From: a virus
Virus record (IMG/VR): IMGVR_UViG_3300031578_000194
Location: 1 to 34,081 of that record
Length of the DNA stretch: 34,081 nt
Strand: one strand, 5' to 3'
Shown one piece after another: positions 28,301-33,587 of this stretch. The position numbers were made by a program, and so were the translations under genes. Position 1 is the stretch's first letter; the number at the start of each line of letters is the position of its first letter. Under the pieces are notes generated by a model. It saw only the letters and a program-made list of their open reading frames with translations. It had not been told where the DNA came from and did not search any database.

Positions 28301-28604
28301 GTGTTTCAGGAATTTTTGTTTCTGTTTGTAACGGGGTGACGTCACGGGGTAACTCTTGTGTTCCTCCGGCAAAATCAAAATTATATTTTTGGGCTATATT
28401 TTTAAAAACACTTTCATTCAGTCTTTTTGCCTTTTCGGGATTTTCTTTTTCATAAATTCCACGGACAATATCTTCATAATTAGCCTGATAGGAATTGATA
28501 ATTTTATCATAAACCTCTGGCTTTAACCGTTTGGCTTTTTCAGGATTTTCATGTAGGTATAAATCTTGAATCATTGATATTAAACTATCTCTATTGTCTG
28601 TCAT
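16365..28604 (-). CDS. Giant polyvalent protein (4079 aa): pyrophosphatase, LPD1/metallopeptidase, MutS-I, RadC pair, GHKL ATPase
   Basis: One open frame of 12.2 kb. Domains in order (approximate residues): a 35-residue tandem repeat at 15-74; hydrophobic Ala/Gly-rich segments at about 240-420; Pro/Glu-rich linkers; an inorganic pyrophosphatase-like domain at 1535-1665 (GHVNFAGFDITIENPRG, DGDQIDVFLGDN). Next come an LPD1 region at about 2155-2255 with HEWWH at 2241-2245, a MutS domain I-like segment at 2400-2490 (VRSGDFYETFGDDA), and a RadC/JAB domain at 2555-2710 with HNHPSG at 2650-2655. A degenerate RadC copy follows to about 2855, then a GHKL ATPase (KELLQNSFDA, DNGVGM, SGGFGLAK at about 2916-2990), HELAH at 3420-3424 and a FSQWQLPGGENY/QAERYDLSKQVD domain at 3800-4072. 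Such multi-domain proteins are thought to be injected with phage DNA to counter host systems. The gene ends in a stop inside its last domain. Confidence 0.85.
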   Translation of the reverse strand: MTDNRDSLISMIQDLYLHENPEKAKRLKPEVYDKIINSYQANYEDIVRGIYEKENPEKAKRLNESVFKNIAQKYNFDFAGGTQELPRDVTPLQTETKIPETQQDKSVTPGITPLLPSDTIKPQIKPEEAKWKDEQLTEQETSQSIEPEKESWYWKTAGPKGTIEQVKGLGHGFLAAGKSALGSMALAVEDQSLKLNNLLKEVSENDKWQNYLLSQDERIKGNVEDIKNWTKNVPELSGGPGEFVGGLLPFAGMAIATALTKSPAMATAMTGMFAEMGYGEGVEAVDNHAKETGKPVDEATRTGAGVLYAAAYAVPFGGYLGKMIPKGVVNKAVAKGLTTSPELTGKFGKAVFEEFMKKQPQLAIQLAKSAGQGALTMNSIQLSKLAVDDFLIGRDVKPQEWWNTVVHSTGSGILFGLMTGPFAIHSQNETNTQRRNAQGDVVLTMDAKGNPVEIIPTTKGGKQRGLTPDGKIIDVTSEMVEKSFTIPTKVFNQATQIYKETGKAPQTLERDAYSQRVVNYGSRIADKTGIIRTIESDEGQIGYIAGKGDRPGTVNIINKAGEIIPNIQESTLKNPHQVTTDEFYRAMMAGYDNLFTKKVTPGPKAIEGTPEGTPPPPAPKTPAEQIEFYRGIIQNRAENTVKNKLHTSGKFITVQNEEGKLFNVKDGDLNNPSGVIIVYDETGEPKPVSTKTVRNWETKEPDAVIQELIQGFDTGIEQNVLQPQVGERITYQDKEYQITDDLGEYYILWDGQSTPIEVPKQELIQKEQESIQLLEQQKIQAEAQPPVTGQPEGEPQKIQPKEQVINTARIGKTDYQYTADEKGVFEFQIPDGMDPRRVEKEIKSTLPGEENRIQLITEQIEKTPEFPWQKPVTEKIIKAIRILPEAPKPAKIFQKQDKKLPEIKLEIPKIEPVGKMPEAESSQEMSLVNQVFINIKKAKTEEELEQARKGFGKLPFEQQRDNLITYNSVFKKQREKLTELRRKAELEEFKKQPPIPVEEWTGTDNEYISLYSEDKDEIFNAYKDEEASAPINKMDEWQKVAINEIFSTDSFNRLADRNLVDSRTFARAWLQKDGKPIDTFVSEWNDQIEQSGGGMEPFTVKDIIDFMLANPDKNIRKTTGTQWELRRRYREVFGETIDKYEKPVEQEEGKTLFNQFINENNLINEYFTLEQALEVVDKYIDRLSENDYIVITNYLNDEIARARGAEQEWFTDESEQEVGGEDETDESGIDEQTPPGEVEQTEVKPEQETPQEVLWAAEIINAIGPSSFDAVEADRQEYLKAQGIINNSDYRMQAGELIKLTPEQIAKRRADEKKETSDQEPEEQPKQEFKLITPVEPIKPVPLEITPVSPVPPTVPTELVKPTQQPLFGEIETADQTRQKKLQEKLAGLTPAQQDLAKKAIDEYEKKINQAKYRTDESVRDLEKAKHHIIREFNKSPDDRESVKHGGIIFDIPADLSKENMDRVLQPLKDKITASQKEYFDLIKQQEKAVDDSKNAAQAQGDMFAQPKDEGKPELELQQAESEVELFPSDAQKEAGNYKKGHVNFAGFDITIENPRGSERSGTDKTGKEWTRKLNNTYGYFKRTKGKDGDQIDVFLGDNPDSDNVFIIDQVNPENSAEFDEHKVMLGFDTEDDARQAYFSNYEPGWKGLRDITEVSKEKFKEWLDSGTRKLKPFTQYKEFTPAEKPTLPQKGEKYRVTHFYANIPVGTEGEVVKSWIDPNENNWVTLYFGKNLSGQKLQKSFPLNVVEKIEETPTKLPIEKKLEEHGLSEFYKRTRLTEKEAIALNEINKVTAPSRLTRSNLSQKYGSDVIEKLSDKNYILFGADFNKFSAVSKRGRDYASEFDKLQLEKKPIEPETPVLPLEMKLDEISKQPKKIEDFGEKIEGAKKMIYKRLNDVTETDIINQPLSKTFPRPDFVQLVKDGTLSEDGALVLKFLYDNIPPKPRKQYRLQGWAKTVQQDIDIFTDLLDNKENGKKIADKLREPLMTNLNNKFNLFEEVQKALGFPNEDINMGVYEIKKFHRGEKAENVLGTTYSIVKSPYIISDHKTAQEAADALKKMFAANKEKSKDVKLSIYQDRKTGKYFIGKKTATGVFRLIDGIETVQEARNKVKNEMAQLQELWNSVNIKPEERRETNRKRIGTDYRNGKNITPEEFGNTFGFRGVQFGNWVENDKRQNDLNQACDALMDLSTALNVSSRALSLGGELGIAFGARGSGKYSAHYESGQVVINLTKTRGAGSLAHEWWHALDSYFSRKRGDKSGFLTQSPRQKMNVVGREVAPDESLRTELIDAFKNVVETIRKSELPNRSKKLDSTRSDLYWSTIEEMSARSFENFIIEKLGATNEQNDYLANFKETEEWIKSGLDTNNYPYPTKEETPAINEAFQQFFDTIQEKQEDGQTILYEPFTSYSDAEQTYTKIKQKHPDSIVLVRSGDFYETFGDDAIKVSKNLGTVLTKSPNGNPRAGFPVFNLDNYLPKLTRAGYKVALADVLETPEKSSKLQKKTKNEEILYKEEAIQTQLDWEDKTVSAKRDPAFGSDPATRDIQRKRNYIPDIDNRLTAMERQLSDKGYLTFMGEQLTGSAKIESPNDIAFLFKNLESATNEHAFAVLIDKKWNYRVQYLSTGGTAGTVIDHKLIMAAAAEFNAVKVSFVHNHPSGTLMASAADINISKKLKEACTLMSIEYLPSVIIDIDKGKYAIIDILSAYGDIYEKREVRGKIQPIRVYQFEKQKFYVNSEDRTQIRSSHDVALFLSKQKRGTTNKTHVLILDRGNNINRYYLIDETTPVSQFIKQLYVDVGRHGNNIILASNGMITIETVRKIKNALQPIDSQLLDVLTIKQDENIITNYESMADEGMLYEPEGEYEVHEGESKLTPSQKQINFQSFDVGEESAELAFDKKRMLQLLGSKMYEAPIAQVAVKELLQNSFDAVKAMTTKTGEEGKIDFKVDYDERTIEIRDNGVGMTPDIVKNAFLTVGGTSKEGLGVGESSGGFGLAKVQFLLGSERIELETTRDGLTTTINTTNFELYNGSFKLKKEHTNKPNGTMVRITIPGSYTDFYGADKEINFPGKWNDIAQKWEAFSILKRPLLGNVNVNFKAISYGREHEQMLPSGNNAKEKVPSLFTTAEFNWGEADLYMSEEKKEYPTHEVLSAGIYQFEHTFIFREFDKIPYDIIVNIKSYVAPTDEYYPFNNQREAFSPAVQNDIKQLGNYIRKFASGEAEKEAAATFSDLRPLPKVDINKSLVEGAKVSPLEYASKIRELNKEFNIEKEIPKYARIIIRYEDIYIPSGTGYKKIETEKEYETSFQAKREIEGAEVDVEFLNPDDPQMHNNTNVDFMGMEGGIEFFADLGAVLKDFVKRAGDVMGYGYEKIRGGNVKYFTGISIDKEYAGVHVQKILNAIFFNPLGKDYNTINEAIQNTLHVFLHELAHEGSPGGHDERFAIEISDLYAKMADEIFYFQPLLRILYQKHFETYRRLKHEYNKSSTKNLSRTLKERDDGQRYSALRVGIHEGIIRERPYSGERRERRGEIDKTGEEIRGEGPGEIDKTGEIIISKLNEGIVQEPQATYGGRPVTKQVFYSPTEKALQSIKQEKGTPDQMKAMLLKNGAKEAELDWMGWDEAFTENIGVLDEYEAKLDAVYDKLQEHEIDDMQWGDDTEHAGEYTLSKVVNGEWKEVKEDSPFLTNNQKELVREWNKIDKDYQKAQIQKKKSITKADIQDWINQNKVEIEEVTKGIKSKETRIYWNDANQGTGVISYTSNTGLTIHDYENGEVLLLKDNEEIAWFTTVFEAKEAAKNEYKQYADDTKFSQWQLPGGENYKEVLLTMPTWEKRKVRIEQLKKEIRQQAENTKEWRDYTDKINTLLKKIHSGEGRTDDILPKVEKLEQERELIAEQEWGDKWAEIQKLGEDNYFKSSHFDEPNILAHVRFNERNLESGEKVLFLEEIQSDWAEKGRKEGFKDKKLPELTLPEGWTVKQDDKTTLLYSMRDVKLWKVYNEHGNQIGLGKENKDDAIREAKKTGYFKEHDDVPDMPFKQTSQWVNLVLRRMIRYAAENGFDKVAWTNGEMQAERYDLSKQVDCKKYTIDE
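17973..18042. repeat. In-frame 45-bp repeat in a linker of the giant gene
   Basis: An identical 25-bp stretch occurs at 17973-17997 and 18018-18042. The 45-bp offset is 15 codons, so the repeat keeps the frame and encodes GEIDKTGE twice. It lies in a Glu/Arg-rich linker between the HELAH domain and the C-terminal domain, and probably arose by a recent duplication. Further short CGTCTTTC repeats follow at 18043-18058. Confidence 0.8.
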
Positions 28605-28607
28605 ATT

Positions 28608-29615
28608 TTAAAAATCAAATGGATCGTTTTCTGATTCTTCTTTTGCTGGTTTTCTCTGCCCGGAATCTCCGTATTTGTTCAAAATATAGTCATAACTTGA
28701 AGGTGTTTTTTCCCAGTATTTTTGTATTAATGTATTGATTGTATTGGTAGAAAGAGGTGTTCCGAATTTAGCTTTCAGAAGATCCATTTCTTCTGCAGTT
28801 ATTTTGGACAACGGGTCCTCTAAGATAAGAGCTATAATTTTCCCTCTTTCATCATCAGGAATTGAAACAGAATTACCTTCACTGTCATAAAGTGAATATG
28901 TTTTAGTGCTTTCAGCCGGGTATTGCGCTCTTAATGCCTGCGCCTGTGCCCTTAACATCCCTGCAATTTCCATCTGTTTATTATGTCGTTCCCTTTCGGT
29001 TGCAGTCATATCTTTATATGCTATATCAACTTCGAATTTTTTCATAGCCAGATCCTGATCTGTTTCAGCTTTTTTAGCTTGCCATTCCCTCCATACCTGT
29101 TCTGACATAAAACCCAGTTCTTTCCATTTTTCCTGGCTTTCAAACATTTTTTCCCGTAATTTCCGTTCTTCTTCCAGGTTCGCTTGCGACAATGCCAGAT
29201 CACCCATCTTCAATTTATTCACATAATCCTGCCAGTTCCATTCATCTTGCCTGCGATTAACTTCATCTACATACTGATACATTGATTGTAAATAACTCAG
29301 TTCCCGATCATCCTTTTGCCGGGGCCGGACGTTTGCTCCTAATCCTAATCCAATAACATCACCCACAAGATTTAATCCTTTGCCTATCACTGAAGCCTTT
29401 GCAAGTCTTTTGAGTTCTTCTGGTCGGTTCGGATCATACGTAGGTTTAGGCGGACTATAAGAGAAAATATTATCAATAATTTTCTGTGTTGGCGTCTTGG
29501 GAGTATCAATATTTTGATTTGCTTCTGCGAAACGATGCTGCGGAAGAATACCTTCATAGTCAAAGAATGATTCTTCCGGAGACTTTCTATTCACTTTTTG
29601 CGGTTCTGCTATCAT
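28608..29615 (-). CDS. Internal virion (ejection-type) protein with coiled coil (335 aa)
   Basis: Residues about 73-96 (ASVIGKGLNLVGDVIGLGLGA) form a hydrophobic Gly-rich segment. Residues about 105-230 are highly charged and helical with heptad-like spacing (QANLEEERKLREKMFESQEKWK), suggesting a long coiled coil. The rest is low in complexity, ending ESENDPFDF. It begins 2 bp after the preceding gene and ends 3 bp before the giant polyvalent gene. A hydrophobic element next to a long coiled coil beside the ejection-type 197-residue gene fits internal virion proteins of podoviruses that leave the capsid with DNA. There is no family-level sequence proof. Confidence 0.65.
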   Translation of the reverse strand: MIAEPQKVNRKSPEESFFDYEGILPQHRFAEANQNIDTPKTPTQKIIDNIFSYSPPKPTYDPNRPEELKRLAKASVIGKGLNLVGDVIGLGLGANVRPRQKDDRELSYLQSMYQYVDEVNRRQDEWNWQDYVNKLKMGDLALSQANLEEERKLREKMFESQEKWKELGFMSEQVWREWQAKKAETDQDLAMKKFEVDIAYKDMTATERERHNKQMEIAGMLRAQAQALRAQYPAESTKTYSLYDSEGNSVSIPDDERGKIIALILEDPLSKITAEEMDLLKAKFGTPLSTNTINTLIQKYWEKTPSSYDYILNKYGDSGQRKPAKEESENDPFDF

Positions 29616-29617
29616 GA

Positions 29618-30211
29618 TTAATTTCCTAATAAAATTCCACGATAAGGCTCAATATTTTTCAAATTCTGCATGTTCCCGGGAGAAAGTATTGGTATCTTAT
29701 TTGCAACATCTTCAAAACCTGTTAATGTTGTTGCACTTTCCATCACATTACCGGCATTGCCAGCCAGGTTAGCCGCTTGTTCCGCTTTTTGTTGATTTAA
29801 AAACATCTGTTGCTCTGTCAACCTGCCCTTTTCTCCCCGATAGATAGCTTCCTGGCCTTGTTGATATCGTGTTGCTCCCTGAGCTAACCCGGAAACAGCT
29901 TCATTATATTTTTCCTGCACTTTTGTTTTTTCAGCTATTTCAGCTTCCGGAGTGGCACCAGTCACGGCTGCAGTACTCGTAATATTCTTATTCGCTTCTT
30001 GTATCTGTTTCCGCAACTGCTCAAACATCCCTTTTGCAGCATTCGTTTCAAGGAAATCCCTGTTTACATTCAAGTTATAAAATGCTTCGTTTTCCTCTAA
30101 CTGCTTATTGAGTAAGTTTTGATTCGCCTGGTTTGCCTTTCCTCCCTGTATTCCTGCAAATATCTGTCCGGCCAGAGATGCGGCTCCTAATCCTGCTGCT
30201 ATTAATCCCAT
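29618..30211 (-). CDS. Internal virion/DNA-ejection protein with N-terminal hydrophobic helix (197 aa)
   Basis: The protein begins with a Gly/Ala-rich hydrophobic helix, GLIAAGLGAASLAGQIFAGI, followed by a Gln/Asn-rich helical region (ANQANQNLLNKQLEENEAFYN) and an Ala-rich second half. This shape (short membrane-active N-terminus, long Gln-rich helices) is typical of internal virion proteins such as T7 gp14 that form an ejection channel, and I infer that role. It is the first gene of the leftward ejection operon, with the late element copy B 58 bp upstream. The start is ATG 30211 with an A/T-rich leader and no Shine-Dalgarno. Confidence 0.7.
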   Translation of the reverse strand: MGLIAAGLGAASLAGQIFAGIQGGKANQANQNLLNKQLEENEAFYNLNVNRDFLETNAAKGMFEQLRKQIQEANKNITSTAAVTGATPEAEIAEKTKVQEKYNEAVSGLAQGATRYQQGQEAIYRGEKGRLTEQQMFLNQQKAEQAANLAGNAGNVMESATTLTGFEDVANKIPILSPGNMQNLKNIEPYRGILLGN

Positions 30212-30236
30212 TTTAGTATTTTATTAATTCAGATAA

Positions 30237-30320
30237 ATGTAATACTGCTAATTTTGATGTTAATGAAGGATTAAAACAAAATTGTCCTGATTTGTGAAAA
30301 GGAATCATTATGTAATACTG
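30237..30320. repeat. ATGTAATACTG direct repeat pair in a divergent control region
   Basis: ATGTAATACTG occurs exactly at 30237-30247 and 30310-30320 in the spacer between the leftward ejection operon and the rightward HTH gene. Both copies are followed within one or two bases by AATTT. The first copy lies 25 bp upstream of the leftward start codon and the second ends 14 bp before the rightward start codon, with late element B between them. An operator pair acting on both promoters is one reading. Confidence 0.5.
30270..30293 (-). promoter_or_regulatory. Candidate late promoter/operator element, copy B
   Basis: This sequence matches copy A at 6321-6344 in 20 of 24 positions, in the same orientation relative to the downstream operon. 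It lies 58 bp upstream of the first start codon of the ejection/portal operon and is flanked by two ATGTAATACTG repeats. Only these two copies were seen in the intergenic spacers, and both precede leftward operons, which argues for a shared promoter or activator site. No experimental start site is known. Confidence 0.5.
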
Positions 30321-30334
30321 AAATTTGAAACACT

Positions 30335-30856
30335 ATGAAAAATATTAAAACAACACGGAAATTTAATAAAGCTATAATTTCACGATATCTTAATTTGTTG
30401 GAAGCAAATGAGATGAATATTTCTAAAACGGCAAAAGAAATCGGAATAGACAGAGGAACATTATTCCGTTGGAAATCAAAATACTGGAATACATATCTTA
30501 ATGAAAAGAATGAAGTTAAAGAACAGATGCAGGATATTACTGCAGTAAAACTATACACTGTCAAAGAATTCGATAATCTAAAAGAAATATTCACGAAAGG
30601 ACTAAAACTTACTCTCAGTAAAATAATTGACATTCTTTCAGATGAGGAGGCTTTGAAAAAATTGAAACCTTCCGACCTGGCAGAGTTTATTAAAGTAATG
30701 GCTCCTTATGCTGCGGAGAAAATTGGCTTGGCAGGTACCAATCCATCTCAAACGCCATTGCAGCAACACAATACTTTCGTGCAAAATATCATAGAACAGA
30801 TGAATGTTAATAAACTTAAAGACATAGAAGATGCTGCAAAACAAAATCAAGTATAA
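30335..30856 (+). CDS. Helix-turn-helix protein, candidate terminase small subunit (173 aa)
   Basis: Residues about 24-50 (ANEMNISKTAKEIGIDRGTLFRWKSKYW) form a homeodomain/resolvase-like helix-turn-helix that recognises DNA. A charged helical middle follows (LKLTLSKIIDILSDEEALKKLKPSDLAEFIKVMAPYAAEKIG), and the tail is Gln/Asn-rich. A DNA-binding N-terminus with an oligomerising helical core fits small terminase subunits, which choose the packaging site. It is far from the large subunit at 6658. A transcription regulator of the rightward operon is the main alternative. The gene overlaps the next by 26 bp. Confidence 0.6.
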   Translation: MKNIKTTRKFNKAIISRYLNLLEANEMNISKTAKEIGIDRGTLFRWKSKYWNTYLNEKNEVKEQMQDITAVKLYTVKEFDNLKEIFTKGLKLTLSKIIDILSDEEALKKLKPSDLAEFIKVMAPYAAEKIGLAGTNPSQTPLQQHNTFVQNIIEQMNVNKLKDIEDAAKQNQV

Positions 30857-33488
30857 AGGCATTGTCCGGGCCGGATCACATCAGGAAATTCAGGATGGAT
30901 GGATGGATGAACTAATTAATCTTCGATATCGGGATGAAAAACTTTGTCCGGTTGGGCATCCGACAAAACTGTATGGATTACCTAATCAGGACGATCCCCC
31001 CAATACGTTTCTGGACATCTGGAAGCACGAACAGGATAACATTGATAACTACATAGGACTGACTGATGAATATGCGCTTGGATTGATTGATATGGAAGTT
31101 GGAACTTCTAAACCAATCAAACAATATTCCGGGCTGGTCCAGGTTGTTTTTCTAAAGCGGTTCATGATCGTAATTCATGATGATGGGATGGATAGATTTT
31201 TGTATAAAAACGAAGAATATAATTTGATTACTATCACCCAGGAACCAGTTTTTTTGTTATCGGTATTAGAGGAAGAATATACCTGGACAGATTGGGCAGC
31301 AACAGCAGAAGCTATTTTAGGAAAATATTTTGCTCGCTTAAACACTATTTCAAATGAAAATAAATTCACAGGAGGATTTATGGTCCGGGCCGCTTATAAA
31401 CTGTTTGATGGAAGTTATATATTTCATACCCTGCCTTATTTTATTTCGATCGAGAATCATAAAATCGTTTTAAATTGGCATGGAACTTATAATACATTCA
31501 GAACAGAATTTTATGCAGCTAAAGCTAAGATTATATTTTCTTCAATTGATTATACTGACATGGAAAGTAATCGAGATGTTATACAATCAATTGTCCTGTT
31601 TGCTACAAAAGCGGAATCTTTACTTGAAATATCAGAAAATACTATTACCGAAGATAATCTTGAAGAATGGAAAACACAAGATGATGAATGTTTGAATAAT
31701 AAACTCGAAGTTTCAGCTGATTTTAAGGATATGCCCGATTCTGCAAGTTGGTACAAAGTGGGAGAATATTCTTTCTCAGGGATCCTTGACGGTGATATAA
31801 CAGAGGAAGAATTAGATCTTAAAAATTTCTATCAGGATTATGCTACCCGGGAAACATTACCAGTGGACCAGTTTTCTCATCATATCCTGGCTGGAAGTAT
31901 TGCGATGAATTATAATTCCCGGCTTGTGTTAGAAGATACAAAACAAACACTTGCGTTAAAAGCGATTTACGAACATAAAGCAGACGAATTGCCCTTTACT
32001 TCGGGAGGTGTAGAGTATAAATATATTAAATATTCTGACAAATATATTGATCTGGCTGTGAAATTCATAATTGATACAGATGCAGGAGAAAAAACTGTCT
32101 GGATATTGCAAACAGTTAATGAATGGTATGTAAACACACTTACGACCTGGGAACATTATATTGTGTTAAATGGTGTAATAGGATACCCTGATGTGCGAGC
32201 AAAAGAATGCATGTTATATGTTAAAGATGATGAAATCTATAAATATCTGATTACATTAAAACTGACTGCAAGTAAATCTATGAATTTTGCTTACTATCAT
32301 TCAAATCAGTTTTTATCCGGAGAGTATGATGGCATACTTGGAACTTTGATATTAGGGGGTAAATATTGGAATTTTAACATGATTTCGTTATATTTCAATA
32401 GAATAAATACTCCGAAACTTCCAACCGACAATACACTTAACACAGAAATTCCTCCGGACAATGAAATAACTGATAAAAACCGAATACAAATATCGGAAGT
32501 AAATAACCCTTTCTATTTCGCTGCAGAAAACAGTTACCAAGTCGGCACCGGAACTATTATCGCCTGTGCAACAAATACAGAGCCGCTGAGCACGGGACAG
32601 TTCGGAGAGTATCCTTTGATTGTTTTCACGTCTAAAGGCATCTGGACGCTGTTTCAGGGACAGGGAGACGTTCTGTTCTCATCCGTGAAACCTCTGAACG
32701 GAGAAGTTGCAATAAGTCCTGAACATATCATTAGCACCGGGACCGGAGTAACCTACTCAACAGAGAGAGGATTGTATCTGATTGAGGGGCGTAATGTCGT
32801 ACATTTGTCACAACTGTTGCATGGCCTACCAAACCTTGATATTCAGGAAGTTGATAACTATATTTTGAGGTTAAATCATCTTAGTTTAGTACAAATTGAT
32901 GCATCACTGTCAATTATTGATGCAAAAAGTTACATTTTGGGAGCAAAAGTGGGTTTTGATAAGAAAAATAACGAATTACTGGTAACTAACAACACTTATG
33001 ATTATTCCTATGTATTCTCTTTTGAATCAAAACTTTGGCACAAAATAAATGAATCATTTCGCGTTTTGATAAATTCCTATCCTGAACTATTGGTGTTGCG
33101 CGAAAACAGTAGTGATGATGGGGTTTTCAGCGTTTCACAGGGCAGTTATGCAACACCTGTTGCAACAATGCTTACAACGCGTCCCTGCAAGCTGGATAAT
33201 GAAGTTGATTTTACCCTCCTCCACCGGGCCATCCAGAGGTGTGAAATTGAAACGGCAGAAAGTACTTACGCCGGCCTGTATGTCTTTGGCAGCAACGATT
33301 TGAGAACCTGGCAGCTATTGTCAGGAAACGACCGGAAGACCGGAAAAATAACAGATATTCTCACTACCAGGGTGCATCATAAAGTCAAATATTTTGTCTT
33401 TGTATTTGCTGCAATCTTGACAGAATACAGCAGTATAAATAACCTTGATATACAGTTTTACAGTAAGATAACCAATAAGTTACGGTAG
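30831..33488 (+). CDS. Tail nozzle/tubular-type protein (885 aa)
   Basis: This long, beta-rich protein has a diagnostic part around residues 589-663: GQFGEYPLIVFTSKGIWTLF, then LFSSVKPLNGEVAISPEHIISTGTGVTYSTERGLYLIEGRNVVHLS. This pattern (GxYPLxVFTxxGxW, ...ISTGxGVxxxxxRGLxLxxGxxV) recurs in large phage structural proteins of the P22 gp10/T7 gp12-type tail nozzle role in podoviruses, as I infer from length, fold and partners. The N-terminal ~100 residues (RAGSHQEIQDGWMDELINLRYRDEKLCPVG) fit the same group. The ATG start lies 26 bp inside the HTH gene. The last third uses noticeably more G/C-ending codons than the first. Confidence 0.7.
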   Translation: MLQNKIKYKGIVRAGSHQEIQDGWMDELINLRYRDEKLCPVGHPTKLYGLPNQDDPPNTFLDIWKHEQDNIDNYIGLTDEYALGLIDMEVGTSKPIKQYSGLVQVVFLKRFMIVIHDDGMDRFLYKNEEYNLITITQEPVFLLSVLEEEYTWTDWAATAEAILGKYFARLNTISNENKFTGGFMVRAAYKLFDGSYIFHTLPYFISIENHKIVLNWHGTYNTFRTEFYAAKAKIIFSSIDYTDMESNRDVIQSIVLFATKAESLLEISENTITEDNLEEWKTQDDECLNNKLEVSADFKDMPDSASWYKVGEYSFSGILDGDITEEELDLKNFYQDYATRETLPVDQFSHHILAGSIAMNYNSRLVLEDTKQTLALKAIYEHKADELPFTSGGVEYKYIKYSDKYIDLAVKFIIDTDAGEKTVWILQTVNEWYVNTLTTWEHYIVLNGVIGYPDVRAKECMLYVKDDEIYKYLITLKLTASKSMNFAYYHSNQFLSGEYDGILGTLILGGKYWNFNMISLYFNRINTPKLPTDNTLNTEIPPDNEITDKNRIQISEVNNPFYFAAENSYQVGTGTIIACATNTEPLSTGQFGEYPLIVFTSKGIWTLFQGQGDVLFSSVKPLNGEVAISPEHIISTGTGVTYSTERGLYLIEGRNVVHLSQLLHGLPNLDIQEVDNYILRLNHLSLVQIDASLSIIDAKSYILGAKVGFDKKNNELLVTNNTYDYSYVFSFESKLWHKINESFRVLINSYPELLVLRENSSDDGVFSVSQGSYATPVATMLTTRPCKLDNEVDFTLLHRAIQRCEIETAESTYAGLYVFGSNDLRTWQLLSGNDRKTGKITDILTTRVHHKVKYFVFVFAAILTEYSSINNLDIQFYSKITNKLR

Positions 33489-33491
33489 ATT

Positions 33492-33545
33492 GTTGTAAAA
33501 ACACGAAAAAGTGTTGCATTAAATTTTCCTGAGAGGAAAAACAAC
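33492..33545 (+). other. Structured spacer after the tail gene (possible terminator or folded RNA)
   Basis: Three complementary pairs nest here. AACAC (33500-33504) pairs with GTGTT (33511-33515). TTTTCCT (33524-33530) pairs with AGGAAAA (33534-33540) around a GAG loop. An outer pair is GTTGT (33492-33496) with ACAAC (33541-33545). This gives a three-way-junction-like fold just 4 bp after the stop of the 885-residue gene. No clear T tract follows, so it is not a classic terminator. The A/T-rich stems make chance pairing possible. Confidence 0.35.
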
Positions 33546-33587
33546 TGAAAAAACAGAATGGATATGTAATTATCTATATATTTATAT

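Noticed and set aside
33524-33540. Rho-independent terminator at the TTTTCCT/AGGAAAA hairpin
   Set aside because: The stem is A/T-rich and no T run follows on the plus strand, so terminator function is not supported on sequence alone.
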